Below are positions 7,605-16,076 of a stretch of 64,000 nucleotides of DNA, piece after piece (position 1 is the stretch's first letter; every line of letters begins with the position of its first letter). The notes beneath the pieces were generated by a model. The model was not told where the DNA came from. It saw only the letters and a list, made by a program, of their open reading frames with translations, and did no database searches. Source of the DNA: Georgenia satyanarayanai (GTDB lineage: Bacteria; Actinomycetota; Actinomycetes; Actinomycetales; Actinomycetaceae); NCBI RefSeq assembly GCF_009193135.1, contig NZ_VUKC01000002.1:372001-436000 (forward strand). Reading direction: 5' to 3'. A program made the translations under genes and the position numbers.

Positions 7605-7919
7605 TGCGCCGCCTGTACCGCCAGGAGGGGCATCTCGCTCAGCGGCAGCCTGCCGCACACGATGAACCCGGCGCGCTCGATGAAGCCCATGGTCTCTGCC
7701 GGTCCTCCTCCAGCGCAGGGGCCGCAGGTCCTCCATGGTGCGGGTGATCATCGCCAGCCCTACCCCCACCGTACGGTTGGGGCGAGTGAGGTGCTCGACC
7801 CGGTCCACCGGCCCGGCACCGGCCCTGAGCGCCTGGTGGAGCTCACCGAGGACGACGACGTCGTGCCGCCGCGTCTCCAGGCCAGGGTCGAAGGCGACCC
7901 GGACGGCCTTGACTGGCCA
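7605..7919 (-). pseudogene. frameshifted remnant of a conjugation-type ATPase
   Basis: On the minus strand, 7919 to about 7715 encodes VAFDPGLETRRHDVVVLGEL and then RVEHLTRPNRTVGVGLAM. Another frame continues from about 7705 to 7615 as GFIERAGFIVCGRLPLSEM. Together these resemble the C-terminal region of VirD4/TraG-like ATP-binding proteins of actinobacterial integrative conjugative elements. At least one frameshift lies near 7705-7720, a stop (7922-7920) precedes the fragment and no start or Walker motifs remain. It marks the right edge of the metal island, just before the resident kinase gene at 7937. Confidence 0.5.
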
Positions 7920-7936
7920 TCACGTGCATTCTCCGG

Positions 7937-8899
7937 TCAGTCAGGGGAGCCGGGCGGTGAGCTCCCGTCATCTGACCGGCGGACGGTGAGCAGCGGCTCG
8001 GCCGGCTGGAGGTCACCGGTCAGGGCGCGGCGGGCGAGGAGCTCGGCGCCGTCAAGCGACGTGCCGCGCGGCGGTTCGAGGACGACGTCGGGCCGCAGGC
8101 GCGTCAGCTCCTCCAGCATCGTCTCGAGCACCAGCGCGGCGCCGAAGACTCCGCCCGTCCACGACGCGACCGGGGGGACCGGCGCCCGCAGCGCGGCCAC
8201 GAGGCTGCGGGCGAGCTCGCGACCGGCACGCCGCAGGATCTCCCGGGCCACGCCGTCGTCGTCCGCCGCGAGGGCGACGACGTCGGGGACGACGGAGGCG
8301 AGCACCCCCGCCCGGTCCTCGCGCGTGTAGATCTGCCGCGGCCACGACTCCGGCACCCCGAGCCGGGCGACCGTGGCGGCGAGGAGGCCCGCGGCGTCGG
8401 TGCGTCGGCCGTCGTGCTGCTCGAGCGCCGTCTGCAGCGCCTGCATCCCGATCCACGCGCCCGAGCCGGCGTCGCCGAGGACGTGGCCCCAGCCGTCGAC
8501 CTTGCGCCAGCAGCCGGCGAGGTCGGTGCCCACCGCCGTCGAGCCGGTGCCGGTGAGGACGACGGCGCCCGCCCGGCCGTCGAGCGCACCGACGGCGGAG
8601 GTGACGGCGTCGGAAGCGACGACGGTCGGCAGGTCGCCGAGGACCGAGCGGACGGCGTCGAGCACCACCTGCGGCCCGTCCGAGAGGGTGAGGATGCCGC
8701 TGGAGCCGACGCACACGGCGTCGACGTCCCCGGCCCGGGCACCGAGTCGCTCCACGAGCGCGGTGACGAGCGGCGCCGCGACGAGGCCGCCCGCGCTCAC
8801 CCGCAGGCGCTCACCGCTCGCCTCCCGCGCGCCACCCGGGCCGGCCAGGCGCGCGCGGGAGCCGGAGCCGCCGAGGTCGACGGCGAGGACCGTGCTCAC
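7937..8899 (-). CDS. BadF/BadG-family amino-sugar kinase (GlcNAc/MurNAc kinase)
   Basis: Cytoplasmic ATP-dependent sugar kinase of 320 residues in the actin/ASKHA fold. Phosphate-1 motif VDLGGSGSR near the N-terminus, GTGSTA phosphate-2 motif, GWGHVLGDAGSGAWIG as in N-acetylglucosamine kinases, and a late TGGVFGA adenosine motif. GTG start at 8899, 4 bp after the second permease gene, as the last gene of the murQ operon. In that setting the substrate is most likely MurNAc and/or GlcNAc, giving MurNAc-6-phosphate for MurQ (inference). It follows directly on the island scar, so its terminator may have been replaced. Confidence 0.85.
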   Translation of the reverse strand: MSTVLAVDLGGSGSRARLAGPGGAREASGERLRVSAGGLVAAPLVTALVERLGARAGDVDAVCVGSSGILTLSDGPQVVLDAVRSVLGDLPTVVASDAVTSAVGALDGRAGAVVLTGTGSTAVGTDLAGCWRKVDGWGHVLGDAGSGAWIGMQALQTALEQHDGRRTDAAGLLAATVARLGVPESWPRQIYTREDRAGVLASVVPDVVALAADDDGVAREILRRAGRELARSLVAALRAPVPPVASWTGGVFGAALVLETMLEELTRLRPDVVLEPPRGTSLDGAELLARRALTGDLQPAEPLLTVRRSDDGSSPPGSPD

Positions 8900-8903
8900 G
8901 CCG

Positions 8904-9809
8904 CTACTTTCCCATCCCCGCCGTCAGGCCGGCGATGATCTGCCGGGTTGCGACGAGGAACAGGAAGATGAGCGGCACGGTGGCGATGACGAGCCCGGCG
9001 AAGAGGGTGGACCAGTCGGTCTGGTACTCCCCGAAGAAGCTCGTCAGGCCCACCGGCAGCGTGTACTTGTCCTGGTTGCGGATGAGGATGAGCGGGTAGA
9101 AGAAGTCGTTCCAGATCGGTACGAAGCGGAAGACGACCACCGTCGCGATCGCCGGGCGCACGAGCGGGGCCATGACGCTCCAGAACATCCGGAACGGTCC
9201 GGCGCCGTCCAGGCGCGCCGCCTCCTCCAGCTCACCGGGCAGCTGCCGGAAGAAGGTGGTGAGCACGAAGACCGAGAACGGCACGCTCACCGCCGCGTAG
9301 ACCATGACGAGCCCGGTCCGGGTCGAGACGAGCCCGAAGGAGTCGAGCAGGTAGAAGATCGGGACGATCATGAGGAAGACCGGCATCATGAGGCCCGAGA
9401 CGAAGACCGCCTCGATGACCGACATGAGCCGCCCCTTGGCGCGGGCCAGGGCGTAGGCCGCGAGCAGCGACACCGCCGTCGCGATGACCACCGAGGAGAC
9501 GGTGACGACGATCGAGTTGAGGAAGTACGTCGAGAACGACGCCTCGACCCACGCCCGCTGGTAGCTGGTGAAGTCCGGCTGCAGGGGCAGGCCGAGCGGC
9601 TGGGTGGCCAGGTCCCGGTTCGTCCGCAGCGAGTTGAGCAGCATGATGAGCAGCGGCACGACGGCGACGGCGGCGTAGAGCCACAGCGCCGTCGTCGTCA
9701 CCGCCGCGGCCCAGCCCCGGTCCCGGCGCCCGCGGCGCGGACGCTCGGTGGGGTCGGCGACGACGGGCGGCAGACCGTCGGGACGGCGCGTCGCGGGGGC
9801 AGCGGTCAC
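8904..9809 (-). CDS. carbohydrate ABC transporter permease (MalG type)
   Basis: Inner-membrane permease subunit of 301 residues in the CUT1 sugar-importer family. Six predicted helices and the EAA loop for ATPase contact, ELEEAARLDGAGPFRMFWSV (~190-210). The GTG at 9809 overlaps the stop of the other permease (GTGA) and has GAGGAGG 8 nt upstream. An in-frame upstream extension to 10850 is only the shadow of the neighbouring permease in another frame. It pairs with the MalF-type permease and the binding lipoprotein to import the operon's amino sugar. No ATPase gene is nearby, so a shared MsiK-type ATPase is likely. Confidence 0.93.
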   Translation of the reverse strand: MTAAPATRRPDGLPPVVADPTERPRRGRRDRGWAAAVTTTALWLYAAVAVVPLLIMLLNSLRTNRDLATQPLGLPLQPDFTSYQRAWVEASFSTYFLNSIVVTVSSVVIATAVSLLAAYALARAKGRLMSVIEAVFVSGLMMPVFLMIVPIFYLLDSFGLVSTRTGLVMVYAAVSVPFSVFVLTTFFRQLPGELEEAARLDGAGPFRMFWSVMAPLVRPAIATVVVFRFVPIWNDFFYPLILIRNQDKYTLPVGLTSFFGEYQTDWSTLFAGLVIATVPLIFLFLVATRQIIAGLTAGMGK

Positions 9810-10780
9810 TGGCCCAGCCTCCTCTCGGTGCGACGGAACCACCGGGTGAAGACCGTCGAGAGCACGAAGATGAACAGGAAGAGCAGGATCGCGATCGCCG
9901 AGGACGTGCCGATGGCGTTGGACGAGCCGGACTCGAAGGCCGTCCGGTAGAAGACGAGCGACAGGACGTCGGTCGCCCCCGCCGGCGCGCCGGTGGACCC
10001 ACCCAGGGCGTAGGGGATCGGGAAGGCCTCCATCGAGAAGATGAAGGTGAGGACGCTGACCGTCCCGATGACCGGCGTCATGAGCGGCAGCGTGATCGCG
10101 AAGAAGCGCTGCGGGCCGGAGGCGCCGTCGAGCTCGGCGGCCTCGTCCAGCTCGGGCGCGAGCCCGCCGAGGGCAGCCCCGTACAGGAGGAGCGGGAAGC
10201 CCACCCACTGCCACGCGGTCACGAGCACGACGACCCACAGCGCGGTGCCCGGCGTCCCGAGCCAGGGCAGGGCGAGGGAGTCCAGGCCCACCGCCTTGAG
10301 GGCGGCATTGACCGGGCCGAACAACGGGGAGAGCAGCAGCGACCACAGGTAGCCGACGACGAGGGGGCTCACGAGGTAGGGCATCGTGAAGAGCACCTGG
10401 AAGAAGCGCCGGAAGCGGGCGCGGCGGTGGAGGATCACGGCGAAGAGCAGGCCCACGGAGTTCTGCACGACCATCGCGCCGCCGAACAGCAGGAGGTTGT
10501 GCCCGAAGGCCCGCGGCAGCGTCGAGCGGTACGGCTCGGAGGTGAAGAGGTTGACGAAGTTCGCCAGCCCCACGAACTCCTCCTGACTGGTGCCGCGCCA
10601 CGAGTACATCGAGTAGGTCACCGCGGTGACCATCGGGTAGAGCACGAAGATGGCGAACAGCACCGCCGCGGGGGCGATGAACAGGAGCGCGACCCGGGTG
10701 GGCAGCGCCGCCGTCGTCAGCCGACGACGACGGCGCTGCCCCGGCTCCACGGCAGCCGTCTGTGCGGGGGTGGTCGTCAC
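9806..10780 (-). CDS. carbohydrate ABC transporter permease (MalF type)
   Basis: Inner-membrane permease of 324 residues, CUT1 family, with an Arg-rich cytoplasmic N-terminus (QRRRRR) and six helices. The EAA loop reads ELDEAAELDGASGPQRFFAI. GTG 10780 overlaps the stop of the binding-protein gene by 4 bp; a GTG at 10798 would add six residues but loses the coupling geometry. It forms the heterodimeric channel with the downstream permease. Confidence 0.92.
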   Translation of the reverse strand: MTTTPAQTAAVEPGQRRRRRLTTAALPTRVALLFIAPAAVLFAIFVLYPMVTAVTYSMYSWRGTSQEEFVGLANFVNLFTSEPYRSTLPRAFGHNLLLFGGAMVVQNSVGLLFAVILHRRARFRRFFQVLFTMPYLVSPLVVGYLWSLLLSPLFGPVNAALKAVGLDSLALPWLGTPGTALWVVVLVTAWQWVGFPLLLYGAALGGLAPELDEAAELDGASGPQRFFAITLPLMTPVIGTVSVLTFIFSMEAFPIPYALGGSTGAPAGATDVLSLVFYRTAFESGSSNAIGTSSAIAILLFLFIFVLSTVFTRWFRRTERRLGQ

Positions 10781-12099
10781 TGGCCCGGGGTGAACCACTC
10801 TGCGAGGCCGTCGTTGACGTCCTGCGCGACCTGCGCCGGGTCCTTGTCACCGAGGAACAGCTCCTGGACGCCGGCGCCGAGGAGATCGGTGCCGCTCGGG
10901 TCGCCGTACCGGAAGTTGACGAGCTGGAGGTAGGGGGCGGGGTTCTCCTGGTACAGGTCCCACATCTCCTGCATGAGCGGGTCCTCGAAGGTGACGCCGG
11001 GGACGGGGGAGAACTGCTTGAGGTCGTTGGCGACCATCTGCCCGAACTCCTGGGTGGCGAGCCACTGGATGAGCGTCTCGGCCTCCTCCGGGTGGGCGCT
11101 GTTGGCGCTCAGGCCCCAGTTGCCGTCGGCGTAGGCCGGGGTGACGGGGTGGTCGAGCGCCGCGCCCGGGGGCGGGGGAACCTGGAAGACGCCGAGCTCC
11201 ATGTCGGGGTTCTCCGCCTGGAAGAAGGCGAGCTCGAAGGAGCCGCCGGGGAACATCGCGGCCTGCTCGGTCGTGAAGAGCACCTGGGACTCGGTGTAGC
11301 TGACGCCGACGACGTTCTCGGGCATGTACTCCTGCACGTCGACCACGGTCTGCAGGGAGTCGACGTAGGCCTGGTCGGTGAGGTCGGTGTCCCCGGCGAG
11401 GACGGCCTCCTCGAACTCCGCACCGCCGTACTGTGCCGAGCCGAGGATGTCGTGGACGATCGGCATCATCCACGCGTCCAGCCCACCGACCGACATCGGG
11501 GTGACGCCCGCCTCGGTGAGAGTCTCGTTGACCTCGAGGAACTCCTCCCAGGTGGTCGGCTCCTCCAGGCCGTGCTCCTCAAAGATCGCGGTGTTGTAGT
11601 ACATCTGCAGCGTCTGGGAGGCGAAGGGCACGCCGTAGGTCTGCCCGTCCTCACGGCCGAGCGCGCCGGCGAGGATCGTCCCGTCGAACTCGCTCACCTC
11701 GGGGACGATGTCGTCCAGCGCCACGAGGTTGCCGCCCTCGACGAGCGGCTGGAGCAGGCCGTAGCTGCGGACCTGCGCGACGTCGGGGCCGTCGCTGCCG
11801 GTGAGCCCGGTCTGGAGGATCTGGTTGTACTCGGTGTTGACGAAGGCCTGGAAGTTGACGGTGATGCAGGGGTTCTGCTCCTCGAAGACGTCGAAGATCG
11901 TCTCGTAGGCGTCGGCGTCCTCGGTGCGCCAGGACCACACCCGCAGGCTGACGTCCTCGGCGCACTCCCCGCCGTCGGCCGTCTGCTCCGAGCCGGCGTC
12001 CTGGTCGTCGGGGTCGGGGGCGTCCGACGACGGCGCGCACGCGGCGAGGAGGAGGAGGCTGGAGACCGCTGTCGCGGCGAAAATGCGGCGTTGCATCAT
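10777..12099 (-). CDS. sugar-binding lipoprotein of the ABC importer
   Basis: Extracytoplasmic solute-binding protein (family 1, MalE-like) of 440 residues. Lipoprotein signal with lipobox LLAAC (Cys21), then an acidic linker and a two-lobe SBP fold including Trp-rich ligand-cleft segments (PTTWEEFLEV, GGLDAWMMPI, PGGSFELAFF). It captures the ligand for the two coupled permeases. The ATG start overlaps the murQ stop (ATGA) and AAGGG lies 5-8 nt upstream. The neighbouring MurNAc-6-P etherase suggests MurNAc or a muropeptide-derived amino sugar as ligand; this is context, not a motif. Confidence 0.92.
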   Translation of the reverse strand: MMQRRIFAATAVSSLLLLAACAPSSDAPDPDDQDAGSEQTADGGECAEDVSLRVWSWRTEDADAYETIFDVFEEQNPCITVNFQAFVNTEYNQILQTGLTGSDGPDVAQVRSYGLLQPLVEGGNLVALDDIVPEVSEFDGTILAGALGREDGQTYGVPFASQTLQMYYNTAIFEEHGLEEPTTWEEFLEVNETLTEAGVTPMSVGGLDAWMMPIVHDILGSAQYGGAEFEEAVLAGDTDLTDQAYVDSLQTVVDVQEYMPENVVGVSYTESQVLFTTEQAAMFPGGSFELAFFQAENPDMELGVFQVPPPPGAALDHPVTPAYADGNWGLSANSAHPEEAETLIQWLATQEFGQMVANDLKQFSPVPGVTFEDPLMQEMWDLYQENPAPYLQLVNFRYGDPSGTDLLGAGVQELFLGDKDPAQVAQDVNDGLAEWFTPGQ

Positions 12100-13052
12100 G
12101 GTTCCCTTCGTGACGGGCTGCTGGGGGTCGGTGCGGGCAGGGACTGCACGGCGGTGCGGACGACACCGTCGGCGGCGGTGAGCGCGGTGCGTGCGGCAAT
12201 GGGGTCGGTGCCGGCGAGGATCATGACGAGCGCGACCTTGAGGTCGCCGTCCGCCTCCTCCAGCGCGGCCTCGCAGGCGGGGCGCCCGAGCCCGGTGGCC
12301 TGGGTGAGGATCGTGACGGTTCGCGCCCGGAGCTTCTCGTTGGTCGCGACCATCGACACCATGAGGTTGGACCAGGTGCGCCCGAGGCGGACCATGAGCG
12401 CGGTCGAGAAGCTGTGCAGGACGAGCTTCTGCGCGGTGGCCGACTTCATCCGGGTGGATCCGGTCAGCGCCTCGGGGCCGGTCTCGAGGACGATCGGGAC
12501 GTCGACGTCGTCGAGCAGCCGGGCGCGCGGGTTGGACGTGACGAGGGCGGTGAGGGCGCCGCGCTCGCGGGCGTGGGCGAGCGCGCCGGCCACGTACGGG
12601 GTGCGGCCGGACGCCGCGAGGCCGACGACGACGTCGTGCTCGCGCACGTCCGCGACGGCGTCGGCTCCCGCGGCGCGGTCGTCCTCGACGTTCTCGGCGG
12701 CACGCACGATGGCGGGCGGCCCGCCGGCGAGGTGGGCGGTGACGACGCCCTCCTCCAGGTGGAAGGTCGGCAGCAGCTCGGCGGCGTCGACGACACCGAG
12801 GCGCCCGCTCGTGCCGGCGCCGACGTAGTGGACGGTGCCACCGGCCCGGACCCGCTCGGTCGCGCCGTCGACGAGGCGGGCGAGGTCGGGGAGGCTGGCG
12901 GCGACGGCGTCCGGGACGAGCCGGTCCTCGGCGTTGATGAGGGTGAGCAGCTCGAGGGTGTCCACGACGTCGAGGTCGACGGTGGCGAGGTTGCGCTCCT
13001 CGGTGGGCGAGTCGACGGTGACACCCCAGCGGGTGCCCTCTCCTGGCGACAT
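12096..13052 (-). CDS. murQ: N-acetylmuramic acid 6-phosphate etherase
   Basis: Cytoplasmic SIS-domain lyase-type enzyme of 318 residues that removes D-lactate from MurNAc-6-P to give GlcNAc-6-P. The sequence shows TEERNLATVDLD near the N-terminus, the sugar-phosphate loop VGAGTSGRLGVVDAAEL, GLAASGRTPYV, and the etherase signature TGSTRMKSATAQKL, followed by the UBA-like C-terminal helix region. Start ATG 13052 has AGGAG 5 nt upstream. It is the first gene of the operon murQ - binding protein - two permeases - kinase and is divergent from an RpiR-type regulator across a 146-bp promoter region. Confidence 0.95.
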   Translation of the reverse strand: MSPGEGTRWGVTVDSPTEERNLATVDLDVVDTLELLTLINAEDRLVPDAVAASLPDLARLVDGATERVRAGGTVHYVGAGTSGRLGVVDAAELLPTFHLEEGVVTAHLAGGPPAIVRAAENVEDDRAAGADAVADVREHDVVVGLAASGRTPYVAGALAHARERGALTALVTSNPRARLLDDVDVPIVLETGPEALTGSTRMKSATAQKLVLHSFSTALMVRLGRTWSNLMVSMVATNEKLRARTVTILTQATGLGRPACEAALEEADGDLKVALVMILAGTDPIAARTALTAADGVVRTAVQSLPAPTPSSPSRREP

Positions 13053-13164
13053 CGCGACTCCTGTTCGGTGGTGCTCCCGGCGCTGGGCCCGTGACAGTCT
13101 TGCTCCCGAGGACGATGCCGCCTCATCCGGGGGATGTCAAGGACTTACCTCCTTGTAGGCTAGA

Positions 13165-13180
13165 TGCAAACTTAGTTTCA
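13165..13180. promoter_or_regulatory. putative MurR/RpiR operator
   Basis: The perfect 11-bp palindrome AAACT-T-AGTTT (13168-13178) lies within TGCAAACTTAGTTTCA. It sits about 20 bp before the regulator start and about 115 bp before murQ. Its reverse strand, TGAAACTAAGTTTGCA, resembles TGAAA...TTTCA operators reported for RpiR-family regulators. The position suits repression of both divergent units. Confidence 0.5.
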
Positions 13181-13198
13181 CGACGAAGGATGGACCTC

Positions 13199-14074
13199 AT
13201 GGCCGAGTCAGCCCCGCCGGACGGCGCCGCGCTCGTGAGCCGGATCGGCGCGCTGCTGCCCGAGCTGCGCCCTGCCGAGCGACGCGTGGGGGAGGCGGTC
13301 GTCGCCGACCCGACCTCCGTGGCACGTGAGTCCATCACGGCGCTCGCCGAGCGCTGCCGCACGTCGGCGCCGACGGTCGTGCGCTTCGCCAAGCGGATGG
13401 GCTTCTCCGGCTACCCGCAGCTGCGGCTGGCGCTGGCGAAGGCGGCCGGCATCGAGGAGGGGCGCACCGCCCGCGGGCCCATCTCGGGAACGCTCGACGC
13501 GGGGGACACCCTCGAGCAGGTGGTCGCGAAGATCGGCTACGCCGACGCGCGCGCCGTCGAGGACACGACCGCCATGCTCGACATCCCCGCCCTCGAGGCG
13601 GCGGTCGACGCGCTCGTCCGAGCACGCCGGATCGACATCATCGGCGTCGGGGCGAGCGGCGTCACCGCGATGGACCTGTGCCAGAAGCTCGCGCGCCTCG
13701 GGCTCAGCGCCGTCGACCACCACGACCGTCACGCCGCCCTCACCGCCGTGTCGCTGCGCGGGCCGGGCGACGTCGTCATCGCCGTCTCGCACTCCGGCAG
13801 CACCCCGGACGCCATCGCCCCCGCGCGCCTGGCTGCCGAGCAGGGCGCGACGACGATCGCCATCACCAACCACCCCGGCTCGAAGCTCGCGCAGACCGCC
13901 GACATCTCCCTCGTGACGACCACAAGGGAGACGACCTTCCGCTCGGGTGCGATGGCGAGCCGGATCGCCCAGCTCGTCGTCGTCGACTGTGTGTTCGTCG
14001 GGGTCGCGATGCGCGACATGACCGCCACCCGCTCGGCGCTGGACGCCAGCTTCAAGGCCGTCGCCGACCTGTAG
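13199..14074 (+). CDS. murR: RpiR-family regulator (MurR-like)
   Basis: Transcriptional regulator of 291 residues: an N-terminal HTH_6 domain (~5-80; ALAERCRTSAPTVVRFAKRM recognition region) and a C-terminal SIS sugar-phosphate-binding domain (~110-280; GVGASGVTAMDL, VSHSGSTPDAI). Divergent orientation from murQ and the SIS effector fold suggest it senses MurNAc-6-P or GlcNAc-6-P. ATG 13199 is preferred (AAGGA 8 nt upstream); ATG 13190 and an upstream frame from 13091 overlap the operator palindrome and are less likely. Confidence 0.88.
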   Translation: MAESAPPDGAALVSRIGALLPELRPAERRVGEAVVADPTSVARESITALAERCRTSAPTVVRFAKRMGFSGYPQLRLALAKAAGIEEGRTARGPISGTLDAGDTLEQVVAKIGYADARAVEDTTAMLDIPALEAAVDALVRARRIDIIGVGASGVTAMDLCQKLARLGLSAVDHHDRHAALTAVSLRGPGDVVIAVSHSGSTPDAIAPARLAAEQGATTIAITNHPGSKLAQTADISLVTTTRETTFRSGAMASRIAQLVVVDCVFVGVAMRDMTATRSALDASFKAVADL

Positions 14075-14099
14075 CGCCGCGCCGGTCTAGCATCCACAG

Positions 14100-14930
14100 A
14101 TGCGCATCGTGCCGGCCGCCGCCGGCCTCGCGGTCGGACTCGTCCTGGCGGCGTGCGCGGGGTGCGTGTCGCCCGGCGACGTCGTGCGCGGGACCTCACC
14201 GGCCCTCCCACCCACCTCGGGCGCCTTCGACTACCAGCTCGGGGCGGCGTACGGCGCGCCGGGAGAGCTCGACGTCGTGGTGCGCGACGCCGCGGCCGAT
14301 CCCCTCGAGGGCGCCTACAACGTCTGCTACGTCAACGGCTTCCAGACGCAGCCCGGCACGTTGCCCGCCTGGGAGCGCCACCACCCCGAGGCGCTCCTGC
14401 GCGCGGACGACGGCGCACCGGTCGTCGATCCCGACTGGCCGGACGAGGCCGTGCTCGACCCGTCCACACCCGCGCAGCGTGAGGAGATCGTCGCCGTCGT
14501 GGCCCCGCTGATCGACGGGTGCGCGGAGGCAGGTTTCGACGCCGTCGAGATCGACAACCTCGACACCTTCCTCCGCTTCGACCGCGTGGACCGCGCCGGT
14601 GCGCTCGCTCTCGCCCGGGCCTACGCGGACCGGGCGCACACCGCCGGGCTCGCGATCGCGCAGAAGAACGCGGCGGAGCTCGGCGCCGTCGGCCGCGACG
14701 AGGTCGGGTTCGACCTCGCGGTCGTCGAGGAGTGCGCGGCGTTCGAGGAGTGCGGTGCCTACCGGGCGGTCTACGGCGCCCACGTCCTGCAGGTCGAGTA
14801 CGACGGCGGCCGCTCGTTCGACGAGCTGTGCGCGACGCCCGGGCGTGCGCCGCTCACGGTCCTGCGCGACCGGCTCCTCGTCGGTCCGGCGGCCGAGGGG
14901 TACGTCCGCCTGCAGTGCCCGACGACGTAG
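14100..14930 (+). CDS. GH114-like glycoside hydrolase lipoprotein
   Basis: Exported protein of 276 residues with a lipobox LVLAAC (Cys19) and an endo-alpha-1,4-polygalactosaminidase-like (GH114) TIM barrel. Family-typical strings visible: FDYQLG near the N-terminus, CYVNGFQTQPG, GFDAVEIDNLDTF (acidic pair likely catalytic), IAQKNAAEL and the late AVYGAHVLQVEYD. Members cleave galactosamine-rich exopolysaccharide. It starts 26 bp after the regulator gene and may share its transcript, which would fit amino-sugar scavenging, but no direct sequence evidence ties them. Confidence 0.82.
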   Translation: MRIVPAAAGLAVGLVLAACAGCVSPGDVVRGTSPALPPTSGAFDYQLGAAYGAPGELDVVVRDAAADPLEGAYNVCYVNGFQTQPGTLPAWERHHPEALLRADDGAPVVDPDWPDEAVLDPSTPAQREEIVAVVAPLIDGCAEAGFDAVEIDNLDTFLRFDRVDRAGALALARAYADRAHTAGLAIAQKNAAELGAVGRDEVGFDLAVVEECAAFEECGAYRAVYGAHVLQVEYDGGRSFDELCATPGRAPLTVLRDRLLVGPAAEGYVRLQCPTT

Positions 14931-14953
14931 CCCTCCACCGCTACCATCACGCG

Positions 14954-15949
14954 GTGGACACAGTGCGGTGGGGCATCATCGGCGTCGGGAACGTCACCGA
15001 GGTCAAGAGCGGACCGGGCTTCCAGCAGGCCGAGCGGTCCTCCCTCGTCGCGGTCATGCGCCGCGACGGGGAGAAGGCTGCCGACTACGCCCGCCGCCAC
15101 GGCGTCCCGCGCTGGTACGCCGACGCCGACGCCCTCATCCACGACGAGGAGGTCGACGCCGTCTACGTCGCCACCCCGCCCGACTCCCACCGCGACTACG
15201 CCGTCCGCGTCCTCGAGGCCGGCAAGCCCGTCTACGTCGAGAAGCCGATGGCGCGGACCACCGCCGAGTGCGAGGACATGATCGCCGCGTCCGAGCGCAC
15301 GGGGCTGCCGCTCTTCGTTGCCTACTACCGCCGCGCCATGCCGCGCTTCGTCACCGTCAGGGAGATGCTCGACGACGGCGTCATCGGTACCGTCCACGCC
15401 GTCGCCGTCCACGCCTCCAAGCCGGCCGTCATCGACGACGGCGCCGACGCGCCCTGGCGGGTGCGGCCGGAGGTCAGCGGGGGCGGGCACTTCGTCGACC
15501 TCGCCTCCCACACCCTCGACCTCCTCGACCACCTCCTCGGCCCGGTCGCCTCGGTGACGGGGCACGCGACGCGCTTCGGCCGGGCGACGCTCGCCGAGGA
15601 CGTCGTCAGCACGTCCTTCGAGCTGGAGTCCGGGGCGCTCGGCAGCGGCCTGTGGAGCTACGGCACCCAGGAGCAGCGCGACGAGATCCGGATCCTCGGC
15701 AGTGCCGGCTCGCTGCAGTTCTCCACCTTCGGCCAGGAGCCGATCCTGCTCACCACCGCCGAGGGTGAGCGCCGCATCGAGGCCCCCTACCCCGCTACCG
15801 TCCAGCTGCCGCTCATCCAGACCGTGGTGGACGAGCTCACCGGCCACGGGACGTGCCCGAGCACGGGGCACAGCGCCGTCCGCACCGCCCGGGTCGTCGA
15901 CGCCCTGCTCGCCGACTACCGCGCCGCGAACGCCATCACCCTTCCCTGA
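14954..15949 (+). CDS. Gfo/Idh/MocA-family oxidoreductase
   Basis: NAD(P)-dependent dehydrogenase of 331 residues. N-terminal Rossmann fold with GIIGVGNVTEV, VATPPDSH and the family hallmark EKPMARTTAEC (Lys of EKP); the C-terminal alpha/beta domain carries GGGHFVDLASHTLDLL, the usual His-containing catalytic helix. Substrate unknown; relatives oxidise sugars, inositols or amino sugars. GTG 14954 is chosen because it directly precedes the Rossmann strand, 23 bp after the GH114 gene; the frame is open much further upstream but only antisense to that gene. Confidence 0.9.
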   Translation: MDTVRWGIIGVGNVTEVKSGPGFQQAERSSLVAVMRRDGEKAADYARRHGVPRWYADADALIHDEEVDAVYVATPPDSHRDYAVRVLEAGKPVYVEKPMARTTAECEDMIAASERTGLPLFVAYYRRAMPRFVTVREMLDDGVIGTVHAVAVHASKPAVIDDGADAPWRVRPEVSGGGHFVDLASHTLDLLDHLLGPVASVTGHATRFGRATLAEDVVSTSFELESGALGSGLWSYGTQEQRDEIRILGSAGSLQFSTFGQEPILLTTAEGERRIEAPYPATVQLPLIQTVVDELTGHGTCPSTGHSAVRTARVVDALLADYRAANAITLP

Positions 15950-15966
15950 CCACGCCCCCCAAACCT

Positions 15967-16030
15967 TCGCAATTGGTGACCTGACTGACGGTTATGGCCG
16001 GCGAACCGTCAGTAAGGCGACCAATTGCGA
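15967..16030. repeat. 64-bp composite palindrome, copy A
   Basis: Outer arms TCGCAATTGGT (15967-15977) and ACCAATTGCGA (16020-16030) enclose inner arms ACTGACGGTT (15984-15993) and AACCGTCAGT (16004-16013) with a 10-nt loop. It lies between two convergent genes, so it can act as a bidirectional terminator. A second copy of identical length lies at 16704-16767 on the other side of the GNAT gene. Immediately downstream a 16-bp direct repeat TGCGACGTGGGGCGAC occurs at 16026 and 16047. Confidence 0.85.
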
Positions 16031-16076
16031 CGTGGGGCGACCGAGTGCGACGTGGGGCGACGGGGGTGTGTGGCGG

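Noticed and set aside
9810-10850. Upstream extension of the second permease gene to 10850
   Set aside because: It reads the other permease in the wrong frame; GTG 9809 with GAGGAGG and a GTGA overlap is the real start.
13091-13198. N-terminal extension of the MurR-like regulator
   Set aside because: The extension crosses the operator palindrome and has no HTH homology; ATG 13199 has AAGGA at proper spacing.
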